Shown piece by piece: positions 46,835 through 54,374 of a DNA stretch of 64,000 nucleotides. The notes beneath the pieces were generated by a model that worked only from the letters and a program-made list of their open reading frames with translations, did no database searches and was not told where the DNA came from. Where the stretch lies: NCBI GenBank assembly GCA_947499735.1, contig CANMPP010000001.1:1550001-1614000 (forward strand), read 5' to 3'. The first letter of the stretch is position 1. Every line of letters starts with the position of its first letter. Made by a program: the position numbers and the translations under genes. Origin of the DNA: an uncultured Pelagimonas sp. (GTDB lineage Bacteria; Pseudomonadota; Alphaproteobacteria; Rhodobacterales; Rhodobacteraceae).

Positions 46835-47191
46835 TTAAAACTCGACGTTTTCAAACGCTTCAGGGAATGCGGAACGTGCTGCCGTTTCGTCAATCATCAA
46901 CAACGCATCATAGTCTGCCGGATCAAAGGGATCCTCAGCAGGCAGAACTTCACGACCAAACAGCCAATTCAAACGTCCAGCATCCAAGTTGCCCCGTTCA
47001 AACGGCTCATTCCCGAAATGAAGCCAAAGCGCCGCCATAAAGGCAGCATCCGCGCGTTTGTCTGCAGGTTTGCGGTCACGGTAGCGTTCGCGTGCTGACA
47101 AGGGCGTAACGCCTTTCGGATTGGCCCTACGAATGATGAATTGATAATCTGTTCCAGGCATCCGTCCTGGAAACCCGCGATGTTTTATCAT
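46835..47191 (-). CDS. unrecognised small basic protein (118 residues)
   Basis: The family is not recognised. The sequence PGTDYQFIIRRANPKGVTPL, a basic RERYRDRKPADKRAD stretch, and an acidic C-terminus (EDPFDPADYDALLMIDE) are visible. No signal or membrane segment. The open frame extends to 47341, but the first 50 residues look non-coding and the ATG at 47191 is preferred. A weak GGTG is eight bases upstream. The next upstream gene on this strand is a small lipoprotein. Confidence 0.55.
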   Translation of the reverse strand: MIKHRGFPGRMPGTDYQFIIRRANPKGVTPLSARERYRDRKPADKRADAAFMAALWLHFGNEPFERGNLDAGRLNWLFGREVLPAEDPFDPADYDALLMIDETAARSAFPEAFENVEF

Positions 47192-47347
47192 TGGTTTCAC
47201 CCGTATATCTTTAACCCGGTCAATCTGTTTTGTTTTGCTGATTTCAGCAGAACCACAAAACAACAACCGGATACGGGGATACTGCCCCTCTTCACACAGG
47301 TAAAGGGCAAAAGGGTAGCGGAGCAAATGACCCGCCACCAAATGATC

Positions 47348-47485
47348 TTATTTATATTTTCCAGTAAATTCTGGCTCAGATGTCACCGGCGTCACAATAA
47401 CTTCTTCCACTGCCGAACCGCTGGAACACGCAGCGACACCAGCAACGAGGCCAAAAACAGCAACAAACTTAACGATCTTAGACAT
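47348..47485 (-). CDS. small lipoprotein, 45 residues
   Basis: A short gene: ATG at 47485, stop TAA at 47348. The peptide has a basic start (MSKIVKFVAVFG), the lipobox VAAC with Cys20, an acidic stretch EEVIVTP and the ending EPEFTGKYK. GGAG lies six bases before the ATG. The pattern of a lipoprotein signal followed by a short tail ending FTGKYK is one I associate with very small Rhodobacterales lipoproteins; this is recalled, not checked. It probably anchors at a membrane in the periplasm; role unknown. Confidence 0.75.
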   Translation of the reverse strand: MSKIVKFVAVFGLVAGVAACSSGSAVEEVIVTPVTSEPEFTGKYK

Positions 47486-47899
47486 TGTCTACTCCATAGA
47501 ATAAGACGGAAACACGATTTTACAAAGAGCACCCGCCGGGGTTATTTGAGGTTGATTGATCCACGCAATCCAACAAACTATACGACACCCTGAGAAAAAT
47601 GGTTAATTTTTTCTTACCTCAGCTCTTTTTGGGGATAGAAGATCTTTTTTCGGCAACATCACTGCGCCAAATTCAGGCGCCCAGAAAGCCTAGTTTTCCT
47701 CAAAGAACATCCCAGATCCACAAATGAGACGAAGGCGCAAAATAGACACCTTTGTCCACCCAGGAAAAATAATCATATCTATTGTGAATTTGCAGCCCCG
47801 GCCCCTAAAAGGTCCTCCCGCCGGGGCTGCAGCACTCCAAAGCGCACTTAGGAGTGGTAACCGATATCGGGCGCGATCGCCCTCAGCTGTGTGCTGGCA
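47486..47899. other. intergenic region of 414 bases
   Basis: No gene is supported. It holds the small lipoprotein's leader, a strong 12-bp hairpin (listed separately), and a small stem GGGCG/CGCCC around 47869-47882. Both stems lie downstream of the minus-strand 118-residue gene. The remainder is unremarkable. Confidence 0.5.
47791..47831. repeat. 12-bp perfect inverted repeat
   Basis: TGCAGCCCCGGC (47791-47802) and GCCGGGGCTGCA (47820-47831) pair perfectly around a 17-base loop, and both arms contain CAGCCCCGGC. No T-run follows on either strand. It lies 69 bases after the stop of the minus-strand gene at 47900 and could be an mRNA-end hairpin, part of a mobile or palindromic repeat family, or a small RNA element. 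Confidence 0.6.
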
Positions 47900-48256
47900 T
47901 CAGTCCGTAATCTTTTGCGCGTCACGCAATTTTGACCAAGCCAACCAACGCGCGCGTTTCTTGGGATTTTCCAGCAGACTTTTTATTCTACTTTCCGTAT
48001 CCGGTGGAAATTTTGCGCATTCGCCCCCTGCTTTTAGGAGCAATCCTTCAGATGTGGTTGAAATATGTATCACGGGGGAAAAGCCACGCAAGCCCCTCAA
48101 TTCGCGCCAAAGGTCCTGACGCACCTGCAACGCAAGCTTCCTTTTGTTTACAAAGGGAAATTTTTCGATCGCAAAAACATCGAATTTCGCAGGCAAACGA
48201 CGTGACAACGTATAGTCACCCCCATTTTGGACACTATGCCACCTATTGCGTTTCAT
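47900..48256 (-). CDS. unrecognised Rhodobacterales-type protein (118 residues)
   Basis: A basic, soluble protein. QVRQDLWRELRGLRGFSPVI followed by LLLKAGGEC is the core. I recall the phrase RQD-WR-L-LRGFSPV-EV in a small family of Rhodobacterales hypothetical proteins, usually with a Gly-Gly turn after it; this is unverified. No signal or membrane helix. The start is the ATG at 48256. Function is unknown. It runs divergently from the exporter gene at 48526. Confidence 0.7.
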   Translation of the reverse strand: MKRNRWHSVQNGGDYTLSRRLPAKFDVFAIEKFPFVNKRKLALQVRQDLWRELRGLRGFSPVIHISTTSEGLLLKAGGECAKFPPDTESRIKSLLENPKKRARWLAWSKLRDAQKITD

Positions 48257-48525
48257 TCTGTCCAGCTCGCTTCTGCAAAATCGGTGATGTCGTTTCGCCG
48301 CTTTTACCCAACACCCCGCTTTCGTGAAACCACTTTTTGTTCAAAACCAACAATGCCCGCCCGCATCCATGATCCAAATGGCCATCGACATGCGCATAAT
48401 CGCTGGCCCTCGATGACGTTGTTTTAACCAACTGCTCCGAATATTATCGCGATCTTCACGGCGACCTCTGGACTTGCCGTCAAGACACCCCTAGGAAGAC
48501 AGCCTGCAATAATATGAGGTGGCCA

Positions 48526-49746
48526 ATGAGTGTCACACAACGGGCGCGATTTTTAGATCGCAGCACCCCTCCGCATATCGCGACATTAATCATGATGGCT
48601 GGCCTTAGCGCCATTCCTATGAACATGTTCCTTCCGTCTCTGCCACATATGGCGGAATATTTCGAAACGGATTATGCGATTATTCAACTTAGCCTAACGC
48701 TGTATTTGGCGATTAATGCTATAACTCAAATCGTTATTGGCCCTATTGCAGATCAATATGGAAGACGCCCAGTTGTATTGACTGGGTTTATTGTTTTCAT
48801 TTGCGCTACAATTGGAACGCTTTTCGCGCCAAACGTCTATGTCTTTCTTGCATTTCGAATGATGCAAACATCTTTGGTTGTCGGAATGGTGCTGAGCCGT
48901 GCCGTTGTCCGCGATATGTATGATCAAGCACATGCTGCATCCATGATAGGATATGTCACGATGGGCATGTCTGTTGTTCCAATGATTGCACCGACAATTG
49001 GCGGCCAATTGGATGGAATATTTGGCTGGAAAGCCATCTTCTTGTTTATGTTGGTTTGCGCGGCTATCGGATTTTTGATCGTTTATTTCGACATGGGTGA
49101 AACAAACCCGGATCGACAAAACTCTGGGCTGAGAGATCAAATACGAGACTACCCTGAATTGCTAGGCTCGCCCCGCTTTTGGGGATACGCCTTAACCAAT
49201 ATGTTTTCGTCCGGCTGCTTTTTCGCATATCTTGGCGGTGCGCCTTTGATAGGAAAACACATTTTCGGCTTGGATCCTGCGACGTTAGGTTATTATTTTG
49301 GGGCACCCGCGCTTGGATATTTCGCCGGAAATTTCATATCTGGCCGCTTTTCTGCGCATTTCGGCATCCAACGAATGATATGCGCCGGTGCCAGCTTGCA
49401 AGCATTTGGCATGTTGCTCTTACTGATTTTGTTCTCTTTGAGCTTTCAATCCGTGCTCGTTTTCTTTTCATTCTGCATATTTATTGGGCTAGGCAACGGA
49501 TTGGTTATTCCAAATGCAACTTCTGGCATGCTGTCTGTCCGCCCTAAACAAGCAGGATCGGCAAGCGGATTGGGCGGCGGTTTAATGTTGGGTGGGGGCG
49601 CTTTTCTATCCCAGGTTGCGGGCTCGGCTCAATCCGGGGCGAATTCCGCATTCCCGTTAATCATAATTTTACTTATTTCCGCATCTTTTAGTATTTTGTG
49701 TATGCTTGGTGTATTGTTGCGAGAATACAATTTAAATCGCTCATAA
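48526..49746 (+). CDS. Bcr/CflA-type multidrug exporter (MFS)
   Basis: A 406-residue major-facilitator protein with twelve membrane helices. Helix 1-2 carries MNMFLPSLPHMAEYF, and GPIADQYGRRPVVLTGF is MFS motif A. The Bcr/CflA drug-resistance type is suggested by the N-terminal helix pattern and RAVVRDMYD. It likely exports small molecules by proton antiport at the inner membrane; the substrate is unknown. GAGG six bases before the ATG at 48526 supports this start. Its AT content is higher than that of its neighbours by eye, which could mean recent transfer. Confidence 0.88.
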   Translation: MSVTQRARFLDRSTPPHIATLIMMAGLSAIPMNMFLPSLPHMAEYFETDYAIIQLSLTLYLAINAITQIVIGPIADQYGRRPVVLTGFIVFICATIGTLFAPNVYVFLAFRMMQTSLVVGMVLSRAVVRDMYDQAHAASMIGYVTMGMSVVPMIAPTIGGQLDGIFGWKAIFLFMLVCAAIGFLIVYFDMGETNPDRQNSGLRDQIRDYPELLGSPRFWGYALTNMFSSGCFFAYLGGAPLIGKHIFGLDPATLGYYFGAPALGYFAGNFISGRFSAHFGIQRMICAGASLQAFGMLLLLILFSLSFQSVLVFFSFCIFIGLGNGLVIPNATSGMLSVRPKQAGSASGLGGGLMLGGGAFLSQVAGSAQSGANSAFPLIIILLISASFSILCMLGVLLREYNLNRS

Positions 49747-49825
49747 ACTCGAATGAGTTGTCTGGTTTAAATTCGTTTCTATAACAAATGTACACACTCA
49801 CACAGGCGACCACAGGGGCCTCTTT

Positions 49826-50959
49826 ATGGCTATCTTCACTGTTTATACTATTCCAGAGTCGGCCGTATCCGTTGTTAGCGGCATCGACGGTTCCACGTTA
49901 CAATTATCCGGTTTAAATCAGGGCGACGGCAGCCATCTTTCTGACGCCAGCGCTGAAATTACGATCAGCAGCAACAGCTGGGTCAGCGTCCAGATCACTG
50001 AGAGCAGTTCAGGCGACGTAGCGTTTGGGGACAGCGACAGCTCACAAAGCCTAACTAACGCCATCACCTACGATGGAACCGCATATGCAGCAGGTCTTCG
50101 GGTAGAATCCGAATACGAGCTTCTCGTGGAAGATAGTGAAGGCAATCAATACACGATTGTCGCATTCAACATCAATGAACCGGGGGCAGCAAACACCTTT
50201 GGTACAGTAGAAGGCCTCGCTTTTGTCGGTGACGTGCCGCCACTGGACGAAACGCTGACCGTCATAGAAAGCTATGAGGGCCCCAATGATCGATATGCCA
50301 GCTTCACATCGCCACCATGTTTCACCACCGGTGTTCTCATTTCTACACCCGCAGGTAAGCGCCCTGTGGAAACGCTAAAGGTCGGGGATCTGTGCAACAC
50401 TCTTGACGACGGCGCACAGCCAATCCGCTGGGTCGGCAAGCGTCACTTTACACAGGCAGAATTGGCCGCAAATCCAAAACTCTTGCCGGTACGCATTACC
50501 GCTGGCGCATTGGGCAATGGCATGCCAGAGCGTGATTTGGTCGTATCACGCCAACATCGCATCCTTGTTTCATCCAAAATAGCAGCGCGCCTTTTTGGGA
50601 TCGCGGATGTCCTAATTCCAGCGATCAAACTGACACAATTGCTAGGCATCTTTGTCGATGACAGCGTTTCTGAAGTGACCTATTTTCATATCTTGCTGGA
50701 TACACATAGCGTGATTTGGTCCGAAAATGCGCCAACTGAAAGCCTGTTCACAGGTCCAGAAGCCCTCAAATCCTTGTCCGAAGAAGGACAGGACGAGGTT
50801 TTGGCGATCTTTCCTGAACTGTTGGAAGGATCCTATACACCGGAGCCCGCGCGCCACATGCCAACACAGGCGCGTGCCGTTAAGCAACTCGTGTCACGCC
50901 ACAAAAAGAACAAACAGCCTGTTCTCAACCTTAAGAACGCGGCCCTGAAACAGGTCTGA
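49826..50959 (+). CDS. Hint-domain protein
   Basis: A 377-residue protein. The first 160 residues are a Ser/Asp/Gly-rich beta-like domain with no signal peptide; this domain is not recognised. From Cys165 (CFTTGVLISTPAGKRPVE) a Hedgehog/intein (Hint_2) domain starts, with DLVVSRQHRILV as its conserved His block. A tail with basic residues follows. Many Rhodobacterales carry such Hint proteins, often secreted by type I systems, and the Hint part may self-cleave at Cys165. AGGGG seven bases before the ATG supports the start. Confidence 0.88.
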   Translation: MAIFTVYTIPESAVSVVSGIDGSTLQLSGLNQGDGSHLSDASAEITISSNSWVSVQITESSSGDVAFGDSDSSQSLTNAITYDGTAYAAGLRVESEYELLVEDSEGNQYTIVAFNINEPGAANTFGTVEGLAFVGDVPPLDETLTVIESYEGPNDRYASFTSPPCFTTGVLISTPAGKRPVETLKVGDLCNTLDDGAQPIRWVGKRHFTQAELAANPKLLPVRITAGALGNGMPERDLVVSRQHRILVSSKIAARLFGIADVLIPAIKLTQLLGIFVDDSVSEVTYFHILLDTHSVIWSENAPTESLFTGPEALKSLSEEGQDEVLAIFPELLEGSYTPEPARHMPTQARAVKQLVSRHKKNKQPVLNLKNAALKQV

Positions 50960-50980
50960 TTGTCGAATTGATCACATGTT

Positions 50981-51017
50981 AACAAAACGCGCAATTTCAG
51001 CAGTTGCGCGTTTTGTT
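50981..51017. terminator. bidirectional terminator after the Hint gene and amidase
   Basis: A perfect 14-bp stem (AACAAAACGCGCAA / TTGCGCGTTTTGTT) with a 9-base loop. T-rich sequence follows on both strands. It can end the + strand Hint transcript and the minus-strand amidase transcript, whose stop is at 51022. Confidence 0.88.
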
Positions 51018-51021
51018 TTGC

Positions 51022-51747
51022 CTAGCTTGTCGCAGTATCATTACTGTCGTCAGGCCAATGCCGCGCCAGATCATTCAAACGAGATACATCCAGATCCTGC
51101 AATGACCCGGTAAGCCATGGGGAAAACCGCATTCGAACCGCATTCAAAACGGCATCTTCCTGCCCTTCGCACCAACGGTAGCCAAAGGTTTGCGCGTCTT
51201 TTGCAAATTGTTCCCAACTCGTGTCCGCACCCGAGGCAGATGCATTCTTTGGCCAAATAGCCAGCCCTTGTCGCGCCAGACGCAACCAATCAAATCGGCG
51301 ACCCGGATCAATCTTGCGCCCAATCGCAAGATCAGAATGGCCGATGATGCGATGGACTGGAATAGACCATCGACGCATGATGCGCCCTAAAAGCGCCTCT
51401 AAGCACTGCATCTGAGGTTCAGAAAAAGGCTGCGTGCCGGTATTGGAAATTTCGACCCCAATTGAGCGGGAATTCACATCCGTGCATGCCCCCCAGGCCC
51501 CTGCCCCAGCATGCCACGCACGATCAGTTTCATTCACAAGCTGCCAAAGCTCACCGCCCTCGGAAATTACGTAATGTGCAGAGACCTGAGATTGCGGATT
51601 ACATAACCAATCCCGCGCTCCAACGGCCGATGCCATGGCCGTATAGTGCAGCACAACCATATCAGGTTGATCTACGCCGCGACGGTCCCCAAAATTTTCA
51701 GAAGGATGCCAGATGGCCGAAGCATCGCGCCCCAGAACATCACGCAT
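51022..51747 (-). CDS. AmpD-like N-acetylmuramoyl-L-alanine amidase
   Basis: A 241-residue Amidase_2 zinc enzyme. MVVLHYTAM has the first zinc His, WHAGAGAW and GVEISNTGTQPF are fold signatures, IGHSD supplies the second His and DPGRRFDW the Asp ligand and Pro-Gly turn. No signal peptide is seen, so a cytosolic AmpD-like role in recycling anhydro-muropeptides is more likely than a cell-separating amidase. It lies three bases after the excalibur-type lipoprotein gene, so the two share a transcript. Confidence 0.9.
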   Translation of the reverse strand: MRDVLGRDASAIWHPSENFGDRRGVDQPDMVVLHYTAMASAVGARDWLCNPQSQVSAHYVISEGGELWQLVNETDRAWHAGAGAWGACTDVNSRSIGVEISNTGTQPFSEPQMQCLEALLGRIMRRWSIPVHRIIGHSDLAIGRKIDPGRRFDWLRLARQGLAIWPKNASASGADTSWEQFAKDAQTFGYRWCEGQEDAVLNAVRMRFSPWLTGSLQDLDVSRLNDLARHWPDDSNDTATS

Positions 51748-51750
51748 GGA

Positions 51751-52458
51751 TTATCCGCCGCGTGCCGCACGAAACGGCGTTGGGTTCCATCCACAAGCAA
51801 ATCCGTCGCCATCTGGGTCAACGCCCATACGATCCCGTTCAGGTCCGCCTTTGGTTAGGAAATCTTCCTGTGCTGCATCTGACGAGCGATAGGCGTTGCA
51901 GGCGCGCGCTGTTTTGCTCGCCGAGGTGCTTCCACGGCTGTACAGGCTAACTCCGACCGGGTTGTTGGTCTGCAACGCATATGCAACGATATTGGGCGTA
52001 TTCGTACCTGTGCGCGTTGGCAAAGCCGTCGGTTGAATGACGGTATATTGCGCGCGGTTCTGCGCGATCAAGGCAGCGTCAGCTTCAATATCGCGTTGCG
52101 ATGAAACCGCATCGAAATCATTCTCGGACGAAATCCCATTCGCACCGCTGACAGGTTGCGATACAGGCGCGGCGACCGTCCCGGCAACAGGGGCAACGGA
52201 TGCCAAATCACCCGTCGTGATCGATACAGATCCATCTGGGTTCAGGGTTGATGCCTGAACCTCAACCGGTTGGCTGACGCCAGATGTATTGGTCGCCACC
52301 GGCGCGCCTGTTAACTGCGCTTCGCGCTGCGCTTGATACGTGTCGTAATCGCCAAAGCCAACGCCAGCTGCGCTATCAGGCACAGGTGTCGCACAAGCCG
52401 CTACAAAATAGCAGGGAAGAGCAACCACCGGAAAGGAACGTACAAATTTGCGCAGCAT
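51751..52458 (-). CDS. excalibur-domain-like lipoprotein
   Basis: A 235-residue lipoprotein with signal FVRSFPVVALPCYFVAAC and lipobox VAAC. The middle is low-complexity and Thr/Val/Ala-rich. The C-terminus (ARACNAYRSSDAAQEDF, then DPDGDGFACGWNP) resembles the excalibur calcium-binding domain, whose D-D-DG-AC motif is typical. Together with the amidase just downstream it may act at the cell wall. The ATG at 52458 has GAGG six bases before it and is preferred over 52470. Confidence 0.75.
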   Translation of the reverse strand: MLRKFVRSFPVVALPCYFVAACATPVPDSAAGVGFGDYDTYQAQREAQLTGAPVATNTSGVSQPVEVQASTLNPDGSVSITTGDLASVAPVAGTVAAPVSQPVSGANGISSENDFDAVSSQRDIEADAALIAQNRAQYTVIQPTALPTRTGTNTPNIVAYALQTNNPVGVSLYSRGSTSASKTARACNAYRSSDAAQEDFLTKGGPERDRMGVDPDGDGFACGWNPTPFRAARGG

Positions 52459-52489
52459 AGCCAGCCTCATAAATCGGTTTCAGAAACCG

Positions 52490-53977
52490 CTACCACCATT
52501 TGGACGGCTTGGCCACAAAGCCCGCCGCTTGTTCCAACGCATAAGCGGTGTTTAGCAAATCGCCTTCTTCCCATGGACGGCCAATCAGCTGCAGACCAAG
52601 GGGCAAGCCCTGTTTATCAACACCTGTCGGGATCGCGATGCCAGGCAAACCTGCCAAGTTCACGGTCACAGTGAAGACATCGTTTAGATACATCGCAACA
52701 GGGTCGGCTTCGGTCATTTCGCCCAAACCAAATGCGCTAGAAGGCGTCGCCGGTGTCAGGATCGCATCCACACCTTGCGCGAACACATCTTCGAAGTCTT
52801 TCTTGATCAGCGTACGCACCTTACGGGCGCGGTTGTAATAGGCGTCATAGAAACCGGCAGACAGAACATAGGTGCCGATCATCACGCGGCGTTGAACCTC
52901 GGGTCCGAACCCTTCTGCGCGGGTCTTTTCATACATTTCTGTGATGCCATCACCCTGCCCCAATTTGGCGCGGTGGCCAAAACGCACACCATCATAGCGT
53001 GCCAGGTTGGATGACGCCTCCGCAGGTGCGATCACATAATAGGCTGGCAACGCATATTTGGTGTGTGGCAGCGAGATATCTTTGATCACGGCGCCGGCGT
53101 CTTGCAGCATAGCGCGACCTTCGGCCCATAGGGCTGCGATTTCATCGGGCATGCCATCCAGCTGGTATTCTTTGGGAATACCAATGACCTTGCCTTTAAT
53201 GTCACCGGTCAGCGCGGCTTCGAAATTTGGAACGGCCAAATCTACGCTGGTGCTGTCTTTTGCGTCATGGCCACACATGGTTTCCAAAACGATCGCTGCA
53301 TCGCGCACATCTTTGGTCATCGGGCCCGCTTGATCCAAAGAGGATGCAAACGCAACAACGCCCCAGCGGGAACAACGGCCATAGGTCGGCTTGATACCTG
53401 TAATGCCGGTAAAGGCCGCAGGCTGGCGGATGGATCCGCCCGTATCCGTACCAGTTGCCGCCAAACACAGGTCCGCAGCAACAGCGGATGCCGATCCACC
53501 AGACGATCCACCCGGTGTTAGAGCGGTGTCATCATTGCCACGACGCCACGGGTTGACCGCATTGCCATAGCACGACGTTTCGTTGGACGATCCCATGGCG
53601 AATTCGTCCATGTTCAGTTTGCCCAACATCACCGTGCCCGCATCAAACAGCTGCGAGGTGACCGTGCTTTCATATTCCGGTTTGAACCCGCCCAGAATGT
53701 TGGACGCGGCCTGACTTTCCACACCTTTGGTGCAGAACAGATCCTTGATCCCCATCGGGATGCCGCACATGTCAGGCGCATTTCCCGCCTTGATCCGTGC
53801 ATCCGCTGCCTTGGCCTGTTCCAACGCAATTTCTGGCGTCTTGTGCACAAACGCGTTCAACGCATCAGCCGCTTCAATCGCAGAAAGACAAGATTCTGTC
53901 AGCTCAACAGATGTCACATCGCCAGCACGCAGCGCGTCGCGCGCTTCGGCGACTTTCAATTTTGTAAGATCGGACAT
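52490..53977 (-). CDS. gatA: Asp/Glu-tRNA amidotransferase subunit A
   Basis: GatA, 495 residues, the amidase subunit that releases ammonia from glutamine for conversion of Glu-tRNA-Gln to Gln-tRNA-Gln. The amidase signature [15 protein letters not shown] and [13 protein letters not shown] hold the Ser-cisSer pair, and [11 protein letters not shown] holds the catalytic Lys. Length is normal. It overlaps the gatC stop by one base (TAATG), so subunits are made in step. gatB is outside this window. Confidence 0.97.
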   Translation of the reverse strand: MSDLTKLKVAEARDALRAGDVTSVELTESCLSAIEAADALNAFVHKTPEIALEQAKAADARIKAGNAPDMCGIPMGIKDLFCTKGVESQAASNILGGFKPEYESTVTSQLFDAGTVMLGKLNMDEFAMGSSNETSCYGNAVNPWRRGNDDTALTPGGSSGGSASAVAADLCLAATGTDTGGSIRQPAAFTGITGIKPTYGRCSRWGVVAFASSLDQAGPMTKDVRDAAIVLETMCGHDAKDSTSVDLAVPNFEAALTGDIKGKVIGIPKEYQLDGMPDEIAALWAEGRAMLQDAGAVIKDISLPHTKYALPAYYVIAPAEASSNLARYDGVRFGHRAKLGQGDGITEMYEKTRAEGFGPEVQRRVMIGTYVLSAGFYDAYYNRARKVRTLIKKDFEDVFAQGVDAILTPATPSSAFGLGEMTEADPVAMYLNDVFTVTVNLAGLPGIAIPTGVDKQGLPLGLQLIGRPWEEGDLLNTAYALEQAAGFVAKPSKWW

Positions 53978-54264
53978 TATTCAACAACCTTCGGCACAGC
54001 AAAGAACCCTTCACGGGCATCGGGCGCGTTTTTCAAAACTTGGTCCTGAATGCCGCCATCGGTCACACCATCAACACGGCGCTTTAGACGCATGGGCGTG
54101 ACAGATACCATCGGTTCCACACCGTCCACATCAACTTCATTCAGCTGCTCGATAAATTCGAGAATATTGCTGAACTCTTGCGCCAGTTCGGGCAGAGCGT
54201 CGTCTTCAACTTTGATGCGGGCCAGTTTGGCAACCTTTTTGGCGGTGCCGGTGTCGATGGACAT
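53977..54264 (-). CDS. gatC: Asp/Glu-tRNA amidotransferase subunit C
   Basis: GatC, 95 residues, which stabilises Gat[24 protein letters not shown] followed by [12 protein letters not shown] is the standard two-helix pattern, and [16 protein letters not shown] the central turn. The ATG at 54264 is preferred; an ATG nine bases earlier lacks spacing to a ribosome-binding site. A possible pseudoknot lies 57-110 bases upstream. Confidence 0.95.
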   Translation of the reverse strand: MSIDTGTAKKVAKLARIKVEDDALPELAQEFSNILEFIEQLNEVDVDGVEPMVSVTPMRLKRRVDGVTDGGIQDQVLKNAPDAREGFFAVPKVVE

Positions 54265-54320
54265 AGGGGGCATTCTCCGGAATTTGGGTTGTCTGGACCT
54301 TTAGCGCCGCGAGCCCGCGG

Positions 54321-54374
54321 GTGCAAGAGAGAGCGGCACGATCCTTCGCCCTTGCACTATCTGCGACGCTCTCT
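54321..54374 (-). other. possible RNA pseudoknot between uvrD and gatC
   Basis: Two complementary pairs alternate: GTGCAAG (54321-54327) with CTTGCAC (54351-54357), and AGAGAGCG (54328-54335) with CGCTCTCT (54367-54374). Each pair is perfect, of 7 and 8 bases. The order A-B-A'-B' with A and B adjacent fits an H-type pseudoknot in the minus-strand RNA joining the 3' end of uvrD to the gatC leader. It could alternatively fold as either simple hairpin. Confidence 0.5.

Noticed and set aside
47192-47341. N-terminal extension of the 118-residue gene (50 more codons)
   Set aside because: The extension has no protein-like pattern or ribosome-binding site, and the ATG at 47191 is closer to the conserved-looking part.
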